A stretch of 26,027 bases of DNA, taken from a virus. The stretch spans positions 1 to 26,027 of IMG/VR virus record IMGVR_UViG_3300031241_000146; one strand, written 5' to 3'. The notes beneath the pieces were generated by a model. That model worked only from the letters and a program-made list of their open reading frames with translations. It ran no database searches and was not told the origin of the DNA. Below, piece by piece: positions 1 to 7,858 of the stretch; the stretch's first letter is position 1, and each line of letters begins with the position of its first letter. The position numbers and the translations under genes are program-made.

Positions 1-1380
1 TCACGCTTCACCGATCACCTCCTCTGGCGCTTCGCCGGACCGCTCCAGCGAGCGGCAGCCTGATGCCTCTGCATTCACCGCCTGAGAGACCGGAACCAGG
101 TCACTCGTCTCCTCCGGCAACTCGCCCAGCCGCCCCGCCACCAGGTCCTCGAACAATTTTCGCCAGACACTGGCTTGTGTCCGCCACGAATGCGCTTCGG
201 CCCAGTCACGCGACTCCCGGCTCGCGCTGCTCAGGTCAGCTCCAAAGGCCCGGTCGACGGCCTGGGCGATCGCGCGCGGTGTGGTCTCGTGCGACGTGAC
301 CCGCCGGAACACCGTCCACGGCCGCCGCGACGTCACCTCGATCGCTAGCGCCTGGCTCGACGCGGGCAGCCAGCCGAGGCGAAGGTCACAGGGGACAGCG
401 AACAGACGACAGTCAGCGGAAGTCGACGGTTTCATTGCCGGCTGTAACCTGTAACCCGTTTCCTGTTCCCTCTCATCGCAGAACGGCCACCAGCGCGTCG
501 TCATCACCGGCATCCCGGCTGCCAGGGCCTCGTAGATCGGCAGCCCGCAGCCTTCCCAGCGGTGCGGGTGCAGGTACACGTCACCCCTCCCGAAAGACGG
601 TCCTCCCATCTCCTCCGTATCCCCACATCCCCTCGGTGAGGTCCCATTCCACAGCTCCCAGTAGTTGGCGGGCGATCCACGCACAACGCTGATTCGCGAA
701 TCGTCCGGCAGCGGCGGCAATTCGTGCTGGCTGCGCAGCACCAGCCGGGCAGGCGTCGTGACATACTGCCAGGCGGCGATCACCTTCGACGTGCTGTTAC
801 GGTCGCTCGAGCCCGCATGGCCCACGTGGTGTACGAAGACACGCGCCTTGTCGCGCGCGTGGAACTCGATCCGCTCCACGTCGCACGGCGGCGCAAGCAA
901 GGTCTTGACGGCGCGCGACAAGCCCGGCGTGTTGTCGCGCATTTCCTCCAGGCACATCGCGTGCGGGCAAATCGCCAGGTCTGTGTCCGAGAGTCCAAAT
1001 CCGTCGTGCGGGCAGCACTCGACCATCGGCACGAGCGCGGACTTGACGCCCAGCGCATGGGCCATCGCGGGCACGCTGTCGCCGTACCAGGTCTCGAAGC
1101 TCAAGAGCACGTCGGCGCCGCGACAGACCCACTCGATCAGCTCCGGCGTAATCTGCCCGTCGCCGGCGTGCCGGTTGGAGGGAATGGAAGAATGCGGCAT
1201 TCCTGATTCATCCTTCATCCCTCCGCCTTCATCATTTCCGTCAAACCGCTCCGGATGGTGCTCGCCGGCGATCCGCGAGAGGCTGATCGTGCGATGGAAA
1301 CCCAGCCCATGAGCGAAAAGCGACGAGAGCGAACCCAGGCCGCCGTTGTCGGCGCGGACGATTGCGGAGATTTTGGTCAT
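1..1380 (-). CDS. Group 1 (GT-B) glycosyltransferase with in-frame repeat insertions
   Basis: Predicted to transfer a sugar from a nucleotide-sugar donor; the substrate is unknown. At residues 271-292 it carries the C-terminal GT-B donor-site signature HPHRWEGCGLPIYEALAAG followed by MPV, typical of group 1 enzymes. I start it at the ATG at 1380 (MTKISAIVRADNGG, 459 residues). The frame stays open to 1764, but that extension only translates the hairpin repeat at 1422-1578. Residues 49-69 (GNDEGGGMKDESGMPHSS...) are encoded by a palindromic repeat. Residues 304-337 (REQETGYRLQP...) also look like translated repeat and fall just after the donor motif, where the family normally continues directly. 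Last gene of the minus-strand glycosyltransferase block; the TGA is at the window edge, so the C-terminus is complete. Family confidence is high. Activity is uncertain because of the insertions. Confidence 0.85.
   Translation of the reverse strand: MTKISAIVRADNGGLGSLSSLFAHGLGFHRTISLSRIAGEHHPERFDGNDEGGGMKDESGMPHSSIPSNRHAGDGQITPELIEWVCRGADVLLSFETWYGDSVPAMAHALGVKSALVPMVECCPHDGFGLSDTDLAICPHAMCLEEMRDNTPGLSRAVKTLLAPPCDVERIEFHARDKARVFVHHVGHAGSSDRNSTSKVIAAWQYVTTPARLVLRSQHELPPLPDDSRISVVRGSPANYWELWNGTSPRGCGDTEEMGGPSFGRGDVYLHPHRWEGCGLPIYEALAAGMPVMTTRWWPFCDEREQETGYRLQPAMKPSTSADCRLFAVPCDLRLGWLPASSQALAIEVTSRRPWTVFRRVTSHETTPRAIAQAVDRAFGADLSSASRESRDWAEAHSWRTQASVWRKLFEDLVAGRLGELPEETSDLVPVSQAVNAEASGCRSLERSGEAPEEVIGEA
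1177..1238. repeat. GGATGA-word palindromic repeat inside a glycosyltransferase gene
   Basis: The left part has GGAGGGAATGGA and the right part TTCATCCTTCATCCCTCC, an imperfect inverted pair. Read on the minus strand it gives an in-frame peptide with DEGGGMKDE. The same word family recurs in frame at 4193-4265 in a different gene, which supports an inserted element rather than ancestral coding sequence. Confidence 0.7.
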
Positions 1381-1421
1381 TAGTCGGACGAAGTGGGAAT
1401 TAGGAAGTCGGAAGCAATTAT

Positions 1422-1578
1422 GAAACCACGAAACACACGAAACACACGAAAAAAGAAGATCAGACTGACCACGGATAGTACGGATAACGCGGATGTTCGC
1501 AACGTCGGCGATATCCGTGGTTCTGTCTCCATTTTTCGTGTGTTTCGTTTGTTTCGTGGTCAAGTGCTTCGTGGTTTC
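1422..1578. repeat. Nested hairpin element of CACGAAA words
   Basis: The outer arms are GAAACCACGAAACACACGAA at 1422 and its near-complement TTTTCGTGTGTTTCGTTTG, then TTCGTGG, from 1533. Inside them is a second inverted pair: ACCACGGATA near 1468 and ATATCCGTGGT near 1511. It fills essentially all of the space between the group 1 glycosyltransferase and the oxygenase, and its right edge reaches the oxygenase stop codon. Related elements lie at 3526-3592 and 8468-8535. Confidence 0.85.
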
Positions 1579-1579
1579 G

Positions 1580-2356
1580 TCATTTGCTCCGCTCGACCCT
1601 GGCCGCTTCGCGCCCGGCGTCGAACGCCTCGTCGGCCCGCCGGACGAACCTTGCCCGCGGCCGCGGCTCGCTCCAGTAATAGATGGCGATACTCTTTCGC
1701 TCGATGCCCGCCGGCACGCGTACCGGCTGCGGATGCCCGTGGTAGTCGCGCGGCCCGGTTTCAAACAGCACCGCCCGATTGAACAAGGGCTCGATCACCC
1801 GCACCGGGCGGGTGCAGGCCCGGTCCCAAAGTTCGAGTGGCGAGAGATGGGTGGCGACAAGGGAATGAGGAGATAATGGGATCAGGAGATGAGGAGTGTT
1901 TCTCTCATCATCTCTTGACCTCATCACCTCATCATCCTTTCCGAGTTCCGTGCAATAGAGGATCAGATTCAACCTTCGCGCCAGCCCTGTCGCCGGGTGC
2001 CGCTCGTTATCGGCGTGAATGCCCAGCCAGCCGCCCGGCTCGGTCACGTGCAACCCGCCTCCGTACAGGGTCGCGTCGGCTTGCAGGTCGTCGAGCCCGG
2101 TCAACCAGCCGGCGATCTTGGCGGCGGTGGGGTCCGTCAGGCCGGCGAGAATCTGCCGGCACGCCGGGCCCATCGCGTCGAGGCGGTGGCAAGTTCGCTT
2201 GCCCTGTTCGTCGGCCGAGTCGTAGCGCACCCACGCCGTCGCCGGCACCTCATCGAATTCGGCCGCCGCCGCGCGCAGCAAATCGGCCGGTAGAACATCA
2301 TCGATCACCAGGTGCGGAAACGGCTCAGCGTTGAGAAACTGTTCGCGGAAATTCAT
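1580..2356 (-). CDS. 2-oxoglutarate/Fe(II)-dependent oxygenase family protein
   Basis: Predicted non-haem iron dioxygenase of the prolyl-4-hydroxylase-like type, 258 residues. The iron-binding HxD is visible as GIHADNE (H114, D116). The distal histidine is in DYHGHPQPV (H206 or H208), and R220 in ERKSIAIYYW is the likely 2-oxoglutarate ligand. Residues 139-171 (KDDEVMRSRDDERNTPH...) are a translated palindromic repeat. They sit between LNLILY and LELWD, in the loop that normally joins these two strands, so all core motifs survive. The ATG at 2356 lies 11 bases after the stop of the upstream GT2/methyltransferase gene and is preceded by AAGGGA, which suggests translational coupling. Such oxygenases often sit among glycosyltransferases in phage and surface-polymer clusters. 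The substrate is unknown. Confidence 0.85.
   Translation of the reverse strand: MNFREQFLNAEPFPHLVIDDVLPADLLRAAAAEFDEVPATAWVRYDSADEQGKRTCHRLDAMGPACRQILAGLTDPTAAKIAGWLTGLDDLQADATLYGGGLHVTEPGGWLGIHADNERHPATGLARRLNLILYCTELGKDDEVMRSRDDERNTPHLLIPLSPHSLVATHLSPLELWDRACTRPVRVIEPLFNRAVLFETGPRDYHGHPQPVRVPAGIERKSIAIYYWSEPRPRARFVRRADEAFDAGREAARVERSK
1864..1937. repeat. GATGAG-word palindromic repeat inside the oxygenase gene
   Basis: The left arm AATGAGGAGATAATGGGATC pairs approximately with the right arm ACCTCATCACCTCATCATCC. It is translated in frame in the oxygenase without introducing a stop. Sister copies lie at 5925-6000 (in frame in a GT2 gene) and at 18466-18542 (intergenic). Confidence 0.8.
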
Positions 2357-2367
2357 GGAGTCCCTTC

Positions 2368-4806
2368 TTACGCGCCGTCATTCGCAACGACGTTGAACAA
2401 GAAACGGTATTCGTGGCACGTGTCCGGCACGTGCTCCATGATCTCGTCATCGGTCCAGCCCGGATGCCGCGCTTTCATCCGCTTGAAATTTCGGCTCGGA
2501 ATTCGAGCCGTCGAATGGTGCTTCAGCCGCTTCGCGCAGCCGCCGAACCAGAACCCAACGGCCGTCTCGCACCAGTGCTCGACCTGTTCGTAAGTGATCG
2601 TGTGTTGGTGCGTGTAGCACATCGCCATGTTGTGGCCCCAGTGCGGCACGCGAATCTCGACCCGGCAGCCGATGGCGCCGATGCGGACGATTTCACGCAA
2701 GAGCGGGCGATAGTCGGCGACGTGCTCCAGGCAGTGGCTCGAATAAACGTGCAGCGCCGAATCGTCGTCGAACGGAAGTTTCCTGGTCGGCAGGTCGTCG
2801 AAGTCGAATCGCACGTCGGCGCAGTCGAGCACATCGACGTTGACAGACCCAAGGCCGCGCGGTGTGCGGCCTCCGCCCAATTCGATTGCCAGCGCGGCCG
2901 ACTTGCCGGGGCCGTCGTCGTCAGCGAAACGCAGCTCGGCCGGGTACGTCGCCGGATCGTAGGCGTTCACCGGCTCGTCCATCGCCAGGCAGCATGCTTC
3001 TTCAAGATCGAACATCGCGGCCGGGTACGCCTCGACGCCCCAGCCATGCGGCGGAACGTCGCGCCAGGTCGCTGCGCTCCCGTCATTGGTCATTGGTCCT
3101 TTGTCATTTGTTACGCGCGATACTGGAGCTTGCATGCCTTCAACCAATGACGAAGGACCAATGACTAATGACCGCCTCCCAAACAGGGCGTCGTTGCGAA
3201 ACCAGAAAAACGAGCCGGCGAAGTGCCAGGGCGACTTCGCGCCGCAAGGATATTCGGCGGTAGTCGTCTTGCGATGCGTGCCGACGATCGCGTAGCGCGT
3301 GAGCGCGTCTTTGATCGCTTCCGGGTCATCCAAGAGCGCGTGATACATCAGGTTCCGCCAATACATGACCCCCTCCACATCGCCAATCGTCGTGACCCCC
3401 TTGGCGTGGGCGTAGAATGTCGCTTCGCCGGGGTCGGTCGATTGCACCGCCTCCAAGAGCGGCAGGAAGCTCGCGTTCTCGCGCAGCACGCGGTCGTTAG
3501 CGACTTCGATGAAGACCGGAGAATTGCCACCAAAAACACGAAAAGCATCCGCCATATCCTTTTCGTGATTCTCGTGTTTTTCGTGGCCATGGTCCCGACG
3601 AAAAAGACGTTTGACCTCATCAACCGCGTCCATACCATCACCGGTCGCTATCGCAATGATCCGCTGTCCATTGAACACGTCCCATCGCTTGAGGAGTTGT
3701 CGGATGTTCTTTTTCCAAACGTCGGACTTGGCGAACGGGGCGACATGGTAAATAAGGTTCAGCCTGATCGGCCGCGAGAATCGTGGCTTCGCGGAATTCC
3801 GGCAATCCGAAGTCCGAAATCCGCAATCCGTCCCGGCGCGCCGGGATTGCTCCGGCAGGACGTCGCCGTCGTCCGCAAGCAGCTTCTCCAGTCGGCCCAC
3901 GATTTCAGAGTCATCCCGCCCGTTGGCCAGATACATACCCCGCGCCGTTGCCGCGCGCAGGTGAACCCGGTTGGCGTCGATCTCAATTTCGTCCAGCATT
4001 TCCGGGCCCAGGATGATCGGCCTCACACCGCGGTCGTGCAGACGGTAGTTGATCGCCATTTCGGTATCGACGAGGACCCCGCGGCCTGACTTCGCCGCCT
4101 GCCGCTTCAACCGCCGCATCGACCAGGTGACATCGAGCTCGTCGAGCGTCGGCACGTGCAGCAGCGTGCAGGTGTGCGAGACGAAGTGCGACAAAGGATG
4201 AGAGTACAACGATGAATTCGCAATGCTGGGCTCATCCTTCATCCTTCCGCCTTCAACCTTTTCTCTCGGCATCGTCCTGTATCCGATGCACGGGTTCTTG
4301 CCGCCGTCGGCCAGCGCCAGCAACTCGGCCAACATGCTGCGACGTGTCACGAAGCAATCGGAGTGGACGCACCACAGGTGCTCGGTCCGGCAGACGGCCA
4401 TTCCCAGGTCCATCGCGTAGCTGACGGCCGCGACGGCATGGTCTGTGCCATGGCAGTTGACTTGATGCACCTCGACGCGCTCGCTGCGCAGTGCCAGCAC
4501 GTTCGGCAGTTCGGCTTCAGACGTGCCGGTATCGACGATGACCACGTAGACCGGGATCGTCTGACGCATCAGGAATCCCAGGCAGAGCTTGAGCAGCTTC
4601 GGTGTACCGCAGTGCGGGATAAGTGCCGTTACGGCATAGTCTCGCGGCTGTTTCACGAACGGGCTCTCCCACGGCATACGTTGCAGGCCGCGGTGTGGGA
4701 GCTTTGCCCGACCCAAGAGCTGATCGCGGGTCGGCTTCGGCACGACGGTCATCAGCCCCTGGGCCTGCAGGTCGGAATGGATTTGTTGCGTGAGCGATTT
4801 GGGCAT
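2368..4806 (-). CDS. GT2-like glycosyltransferase / SAM methyltransferase fusion carrying four in-frame repeat inserts
   Basis: An 812-residue multidomain protein. Residues 55-260 look like a GT2 fold (YAVTALIPHCGTPKLL, VYVVIVDTG, LWCVHSDCF). Residues 345-545 form a second domain with FYAHAKGV and WHFAGSFFWFR, resembling a second glycosyltransferase-like unit. Residues 637-812 look like a class I methyltransferase (AIELGGGRTPRG as motif I, HCLEHV downstream). Four stretches appear to be translated repeats: residues 182-208 (KVEGGRMKDE...), 325-340 (GTDCGFRTSDCRNSA), 404-426 (DHGHEKHENHEKD...) and 545-577 (SLVIGPSSLVEGM...TNDKGPMTND). They lie between conserved blocks. I prefer the ATG at 4806; the frame also opens from a TTG at 4833 within a repeat. 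It probably builds or decorates a surface glycan. The acceptor is unknown. Confidence 0.8.
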   Translation of the reverse strand: MPKSLTQQIHSDLQAQGLMTVVPKPTRDQLLGRAKLPHRGLQRMPWESPFVKQPRDYAVTALIPHCGTPKLLKLCLGFLMRQTIPVYVVIVDTGTSEAELPNVLALRSERVEVHQVNCHGTDHAVAAVSYAMDLGMAVCRTEHLWCVHSDCFVTRRSMLAELLALADGGKNPCIGYRTMPREKVEGGRMKDEPSIANSSLYSHPLSHFVSHTCTLLHVPTLDELDVTWSMRRLKRQAAKSGRGVLVDTEMAINYRLHDRGVRPIILGPEMLDEIEIDANRVHLRAATARGMYLANGRDDSEIVGRLEKLLADDGDVLPEQSRRAGTDCGFRTSDCRNSAKPRFSRPIRLNLIYHVAPFAKSDVWKKNIRQLLKRWDVFNGQRIIAIATGDGMDAVDEVKRLFRRDHGHEKHENHEKDMADAFRVFGGNSPVFIEVANDRVLRENASFLPLLEAVQSTDPGEATFYAHAKGVTTIGDVEGVMYWRNLMYHALLDDPEAIKDALTRYAIVGTHRKTTTAEYPCGAKSPWHFAGSFFWFRNDALFGRRSLVIGPSSLVEGMQAPVSRVTNDKGPMTNDGSAATWRDVPPHGWGVEAYPAAMFDLEEACCLAMDEPVNAYDPATYPAELRFADDDGPGKSAALAIELGGGRTPRGLGSVNVDVLDCADVRFDFDDLPTRKLPFDDDSALHVYSSHCLEHVADYRPLLREIVRIGAIGCRVEIRVPHWGHNMAMCYTHQHTITYEQVEHWCETAVGFWFGGCAKRLKHHSTARIPSRNFKRMKARHPGWTDDEIMEHVPDTCHEYRFLFNVVANDGA
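3082..3172. repeat. CCAATGAC-word palindromic repeat in frame in the GT2/methyltransferase gene
   Basis: GTCATTGGTCATTGGTCC at 3082 pairs with GGACCAATGACTAATGAC ending at 3172, with a spacer of about 40 bases. It encodes the peptide with LVIGPSSLVEG and TNDKGPMTND. The intergenic relative at 25113-25289 uses the same words. Confidence 0.8.
3526..3592. repeat. CACGAAA-word palindromic repeat in frame in the GT2/methyltransferase gene
   Basis: GCCACCAAAAACACGAAAAG is followed by CTTTTCGTGATTCTCGTG and TTTTTCGTGGC, an imperfect inverted pair. It encodes HEKHENHEKD on the minus strand. Same family as 1422-1578. Confidence 0.75.
3804..3831. repeat. CAATCCG-word repeat in frame in the GT2/methyltransferase gene
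   Basis: The words CAATCCG, AAGTCCG, AAATCCG and CAATCCG follow one another. They encode DCGFRTSDC in frame. A convincing second arm is not visible (only a weak GGGATTGCTCCGG nearby), so this may be a half element. Confidence 0.5.
4193..4265. repeat. GGATGA-word palindromic repeat in frame in the GT2/methyltransferase gene
   Basis: AAAGGATGAGAG on the left, and CTCATCCTTCATCCTTCC with CCTTTTCTC on the right, form an imperfect palindrome. It encodes EKVEGGRMKDE...HPLSHF in frame. Same family as 1177-1238, which also yields GGGMKDE. Confidence 0.7.
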
Positions 4807-4828
4807 GGGAGTTAGATTTGTGGCGTAG

Positions 4829-4884
4829 ACCAAAGCTCAAAGACCCAAGTCCCAAGACCATGTCGGGGTCTTAGGTCTTTGGTT
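4829..4884. repeat. CCAAGACC-word palindrome
   Basis: ACCAAAGCTCAAAGACCC at 4829 pairs with GGGTCTTAGGTCTTTGGT ending near 4883, with CCCAAGTCCCAAGACC between. It lies just upstream of the GT2/methyltransferase start. It accounts for the TTG-initiated extension of that frame. Confidence 0.7.
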
Positions 4885-4947
4885 CCTTGTCATCGGCACT
4901 GGCTGGCTGGTCGCCATCCGGCGGAAGGCAACGCCAGTGGGTAAAAA

Positions 4948-5160
4948 GATGCCATCGGCTTGCCCGATGGAGATTCACGCTGGCCGCTAAAAAAAGCCCG
5001 CACCTCCTGATCTTTTTCAATTCCACCGAGACCGCCGTCCCGCTTGCTGCCTTCGGCGGCAAGCGGGACGGCGGAGAAAGGCAGGTCGAGGGTGCGGCAC
5101 GTCCCACTTAGCCGCAAACGTCACGGACCACCGGGCAAGCTGGCAAGCCGGTGGCATGAC
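4948..5160. repeat. Composite palindrome, copy 1 of 3
   Basis: The outer arms are GATGCCATCGGCTTGCCCGA followed by TGGAGATTCACG on the left, and CAAGCCGGTGGCAT on the right. A strong inner hairpin at 5031-5074 has CCGCCGTCCCGCTTG paired with CAAGCGGGACGGCGG. With 4829-4884 it fills most of the 429-base gap between the two glycosyltransferase genes; I see no gene there. The same architecture recurs at 14159-14371 and 15656-15840, with unrelated inner hairpin sequence here. Confidence 0.8.
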
Positions 5161-5235
5161 AGCTTCCACGCTGTGGCGGAACAACACCGAATTAAAGTCA
5201 AACACAACCGGCCGTCTGCGCACGCCATGCACACC

Positions 5236-6789
5236 CTATGACCTCTCCGCCAACCTGATCGCCTCATCGACCAGCGATCCGAACGGGTTGGCCAACGACA
5301 GCCGCAATGCCAGCCCGCTGGTGACTGCCCTCGCCGCGGCGGCCACCTTTTCTTTCCAATTCCAACGATCCTGGCCTTTTTTCAGCCATGCCACGATCGT
5401 CTCGCGGTTTTTCGCGCAGCCTTCAACCCCCCAGCGGTCCATTTGCTCCATCCGCGCGACGCAGTCACACGTCGGATCTTGCTCGATTCCGATCGACTCC
5501 AACAACCCTTTCAACTCCGTGCCGGGACCAAATCCTGGCGGCGGACGGTAATTCGGGTCGCGGCGCAAGAGCGTGATCCCCGGCTCGACGGGCCGATGGA
5601 GGATCGTGTTCCATTCGCGGTGCTCGCCGCACCAGCGGTTGACGGCATCCGCCAGGCCCGGCCGATGTGTGCCGTCGAGCGCGATAAACTGCCGCGGAGG
5701 ATAGGCCGCATTTGGACCGGCAACCGTGTCTAACAGATCAGCAAGCACTTCCGGTACCGTTGGCGTGAACTCGACGAACAGGAAATCGGTTTCGTTCGTT
5801 AACGGCTCCGCGCGTCCGCCATCGTCGCCGCGCCGGTGGTTCATTTCGGTCACGGTGTGGCAGGTGTCAAGGAAACCCTGGAGGTGAGGGATGCGTTGCT
5901 TGTGACCCGAAAGCGACGAGGCGCGGTGATGATGGGGTGATGAGTTGATGGGATGATGAGTGCTTCGCTCATCATCTCCTGATCTCCTCACCTCATCACC
6001 CTTTCGCTGCACCCCGCCGCGGTTCTTCACCGGGTCGGCCACGATCTGCTTCCACCCGGCCTCGCTGAGCTTGCCAGGCCTCACGAAGGCGTCATGCACC
6101 GGGGCCAAGTCCCAACCCAGCGAACAGAACCAGAGCACAAAGTTGGCCGCCTTGTCCTCGAGCGTGGGCGTGTACGCCGGCTTCTCGAACCGCGGGTCGG
6201 TGAACTTGTGCCACCAGCGCAGGAACGGCAAGCAGAGCGTCTTGTGGCCGGCCCGGCGCACCTTTTCGTGGTAACACATTTCCTCCCCGCCAAAGCCGCG
6301 CGCGTCGGGGTGAAAGCCCAGCCACGCCTCCTTGCGGCAGGCGAACAGGCCCAGTCCCATACCGGGTATCTCGAACGGTTCGGCATCGAAGTTCTCACCG
6401 CGCGGGTCAAGCGCCCACTGGCCCAACATCGCGTCGTCGCCCCATTTCGGCTCCCAGTGCGTCGCGCCGACCTGGAGGTGGTCCCAAAGAATTGGCCCGC
6501 TCACCAGGTCCATCGAGCCGCGATGCGCGTCGAACCATGCCAACATCCGCTTGAGCGCGCCGGGGACGACGTGCACGTGCGCGTCCATGCAGAGCACGAT
6601 TTCGCCTTGGGCATCGGCGAACACGCGGTTACGCGGCTGGCTGGTGCCGGTTGGTTCGTGCATCGGCACGTAGCGGATCATCCCATCGCCCCAACCCTCG
6701 CAGAAGTTCTTCAGCATCACGCTCTGGCCGTGTGGGCCGGGGTGGTTGTCGATCACCACGATCTCGGCGTCGAGCTTAGGTACGGCCAC
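5236..6789 (-). CDS. GT2 glycosyltransferase with C-terminal cysteine motif domain, probably N-terminally truncated
   Basis: GT2-type core: DAEIVVIDNHPGPHGQS, then a DxD-like EIVLCMDAHVHV and, further on, GLGLFACRKEAWLGF and FGGEEMCYHEK. The C-terminal region (GTELKGLLESIGIEQDPTCDC, then RMEQMDRWGVEGC) is a cysteine-bearing domain I recognise from phage-cluster proteins, with no firm function. The family's usual first strand and donor-binding start are missing. The frame is open to a TTG at 6906, but it overlaps the preceding gene out of frame by 154 bases. I use the GTG at 6789 (MAVPKLDAE) as a compromise. A GATGAG-word repeat at 5925-6000 is translated in frame between the two domains. The start is uncertain and the gene may be a deletion product. 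Confidence 0.75.
   Translation of the reverse strand: MAVPKLDAEIVVIDNHPGPHGQSVMLKNFCEGWGDGMIRYVPMHEPTGTSQPRNRVFADAQGEIVLCMDAHVHVVPGALKRMLAWFDAHRGSMDLVSGPILWDHLQVGATHWEPKWGDDAMLGQWALDPRGENFDAEPFEIPGMGLGLFACRKEAWLGFHPDARGFGGEEMCYHEKVRRAGHKTLCLPFLRWWHKFTDPRFEKPAYTPTLEDKAANFVLWFCSLGWDLAPVHDAFVRPGKLSEAGWKQIVADPVKNRGGVQRKGDEVRRSGDDERSTHHPINSSPHHHRASSLSGHKQRIPHLQGFLDTCHTVTEMNHRRGDDGGRAEPLTNETDFLFVEFTPTVPEVLADLLDTVAGPNAAYPPRQFIALDGTHRPGLADAVNRWCGEHREWNTILHRPVEPGITLLRRDPNYRPPPGFGPGTELKGLLESIGIEQDPTCDCVARMEQMDRWGVEGCAKNRETIVAWLKKGQDRWNWKEKVAAAARAVTSGLALRLSLANPFGSLVDEAIRLAERS
5925..6000. repeat. GATGAG-word palindromic repeat in frame in the GT2 gene
   Basis: GGTGATGATGGGGTGATGAG pairs with CTCCTCACCTCATCACC, separated by a second pair GGGATGATGAG/CTCATCATCTCC around GCTTCG. 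It encodes GDEVRRSGDDERSTHHP. It separates the GT domain from the C-terminal domain. Confidence 0.8.
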
Positions 6790-7604
6790 GATGCCGTAAC
6801 CACCGCCGGCGCCGCCCTGGTTAATTCGGCGAGACTCATCTCTTTGCGGTAAACCGCGGCGTCGATGCGCGCGAGGTAACAGGCGCCCATCCCGCCGGCC
6901 AGCCAACTGCGGTCGCTCGTGTAGCCCGGCACGTCGGTCGCGTAATCGACCCCCAGTACCACCGCCGCTCGACTCGCCAGCGCCGGCAACTCATCGATCG
7001 GGTGAACCCACGGATGCCAGGCCACACCCGGCGGCAAACCGTCGCCGCCATTGCCGACCCAAAGCACGCGGCGGCCGGCGGCGGCCAGCGCCCGCGCGTC
7101 GAGGTACCGCTGCCGGTAGGCGCCCGATGCCGAACCGACGACGAGCACCTCCCACTCGGGCCGCTCGACATGTTTGCACGCCGGCATATCGGCCGGACAT
7201 GCCTGGTCGAGGTATTCGGCCTTGATCCCCAACTCGGCGTACACGGGCAACTGGCTCCGCTCCTTGACGAACAACCGGTCGATCGCGCGCAGGAACCGTC
7301 CGAACGTGCGGATGTGGTCCTGTTTGGCCAACGGCATTTTGCGCTCGAACGAAAACAAGTCGCGCCACCACTGCACCCAAATTGCCTTTCGGCCGGCCGC
7401 CAGCTCGGCGAGCGAGCCCACGTTGCAGCCCGCCCCGTGCTGGTCGAACACGAGCAGTTCGCACTCGGCGTCGGCCGCGGCCACTTCGCGCGCCGTGTGG
7501 CAGCGGCGCACGTCGTGGCCGGCCTGGCGGAAGCCGTCGGCCATCCAGCCGGGCTTATCGACCAGCATGTCGGCCGGCGCGGCGGATACGATGGCAACGT
7601 GCAT
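6753..7604 (-). CDS. GT-B-like glycosyltransferase (CgeB/YkvP-like), probably C-terminally truncated
   Basis: A 283-residue protein starting at the ATG at 7604 (MHVAIVSAAPADML). The upstream extension to 7748 is only translated repeat. It has a Rossmann-like N-terminal half (CELLVFDQHGAG, KAIWVQWWRDLFSFE) and a second half with WEVLVVGSASGAYRQRYL and SWLAGGMGACYLAR, resembling the donor-side motif of CgeB-type glycosyltransferases. The protein ends soon after that motif with LTRAAPAVVTASW. The next 35-50 residues expected of the fold are absent, and the GT2 sequence starts in another frame at the same place. I infer a deletion that removed the 3' end of this gene and the 5' end of the next. 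The family assignment is moderate. Confidence 0.7.
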   Translation of the reverse strand: MHVAIVSAAPADMLVDKPGWMADGFRQAGHDVRRCHTAREVAAADAECELLVFDQHGAGCNVGSLAELAAGRKAIWVQWWRDLFSFERKMPLAKQDHIRTFGRFLRAIDRLFVKERSQLPVYAELGIKAEYLDQACPADMPACKHVERPEWEVLVVGSASGAYRQRYLDARALAAAGRRVLWVGNGGDGLPPGVAWHPWVHPIDELPALASRAAVVLGVDYATDVPGYTSDRSWLAGGMGACYLARIDAAVYRKEMSLAELTRAAPAVVTASWPYLSSTPRSW

Positions 7605-7669
7605 GGGAGGGTCACAGAACTGGTCGGTAGTCGGGACGCTTACACCACAACCCACGTGCGGCGGAAGAA

Positions 7670-7750
7670 AAATGCAAAATGCAAAATGAGAAATGAGAAA
7701 TGAGAAATTGGCAGACAAATTCCCGGTTGCCCATTTTCCATTTCCCATTG
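7670..7750. repeat. GCAAAATG-word palindromic repeat
   Basis: AAAATGCAAAATGCAAAATG and three GAGAAAT words are followed by CCCATTTTCCATTTCCCATT as complementary right arm. It lies upstream of the GT-B-like gene. A left-half relative lies at 21533-21590. The gap at 7605-7858 holds this element and a GCCTATCGCC word; no gene is seen. Confidence 0.75.
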
Positions 7751-7858
7751 CTCCCGCGAACTAGGAGCGAACCCCAAGACCGCCAGGTAGGCAGGACGCT
7801 AGAACCGGGGGGCTTACGCCCGGCCTGACGGCCTTCCCCGCTCGCCTATCGCCTTTTT

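Noticed and set aside
1381-1764. N-terminal extension of the group 1 glycosyltransferase
   Set aside because: The extension translates the nested hairpin and the end of the oxygenase gene. The family-like sequence begins at the ATG at 1380.
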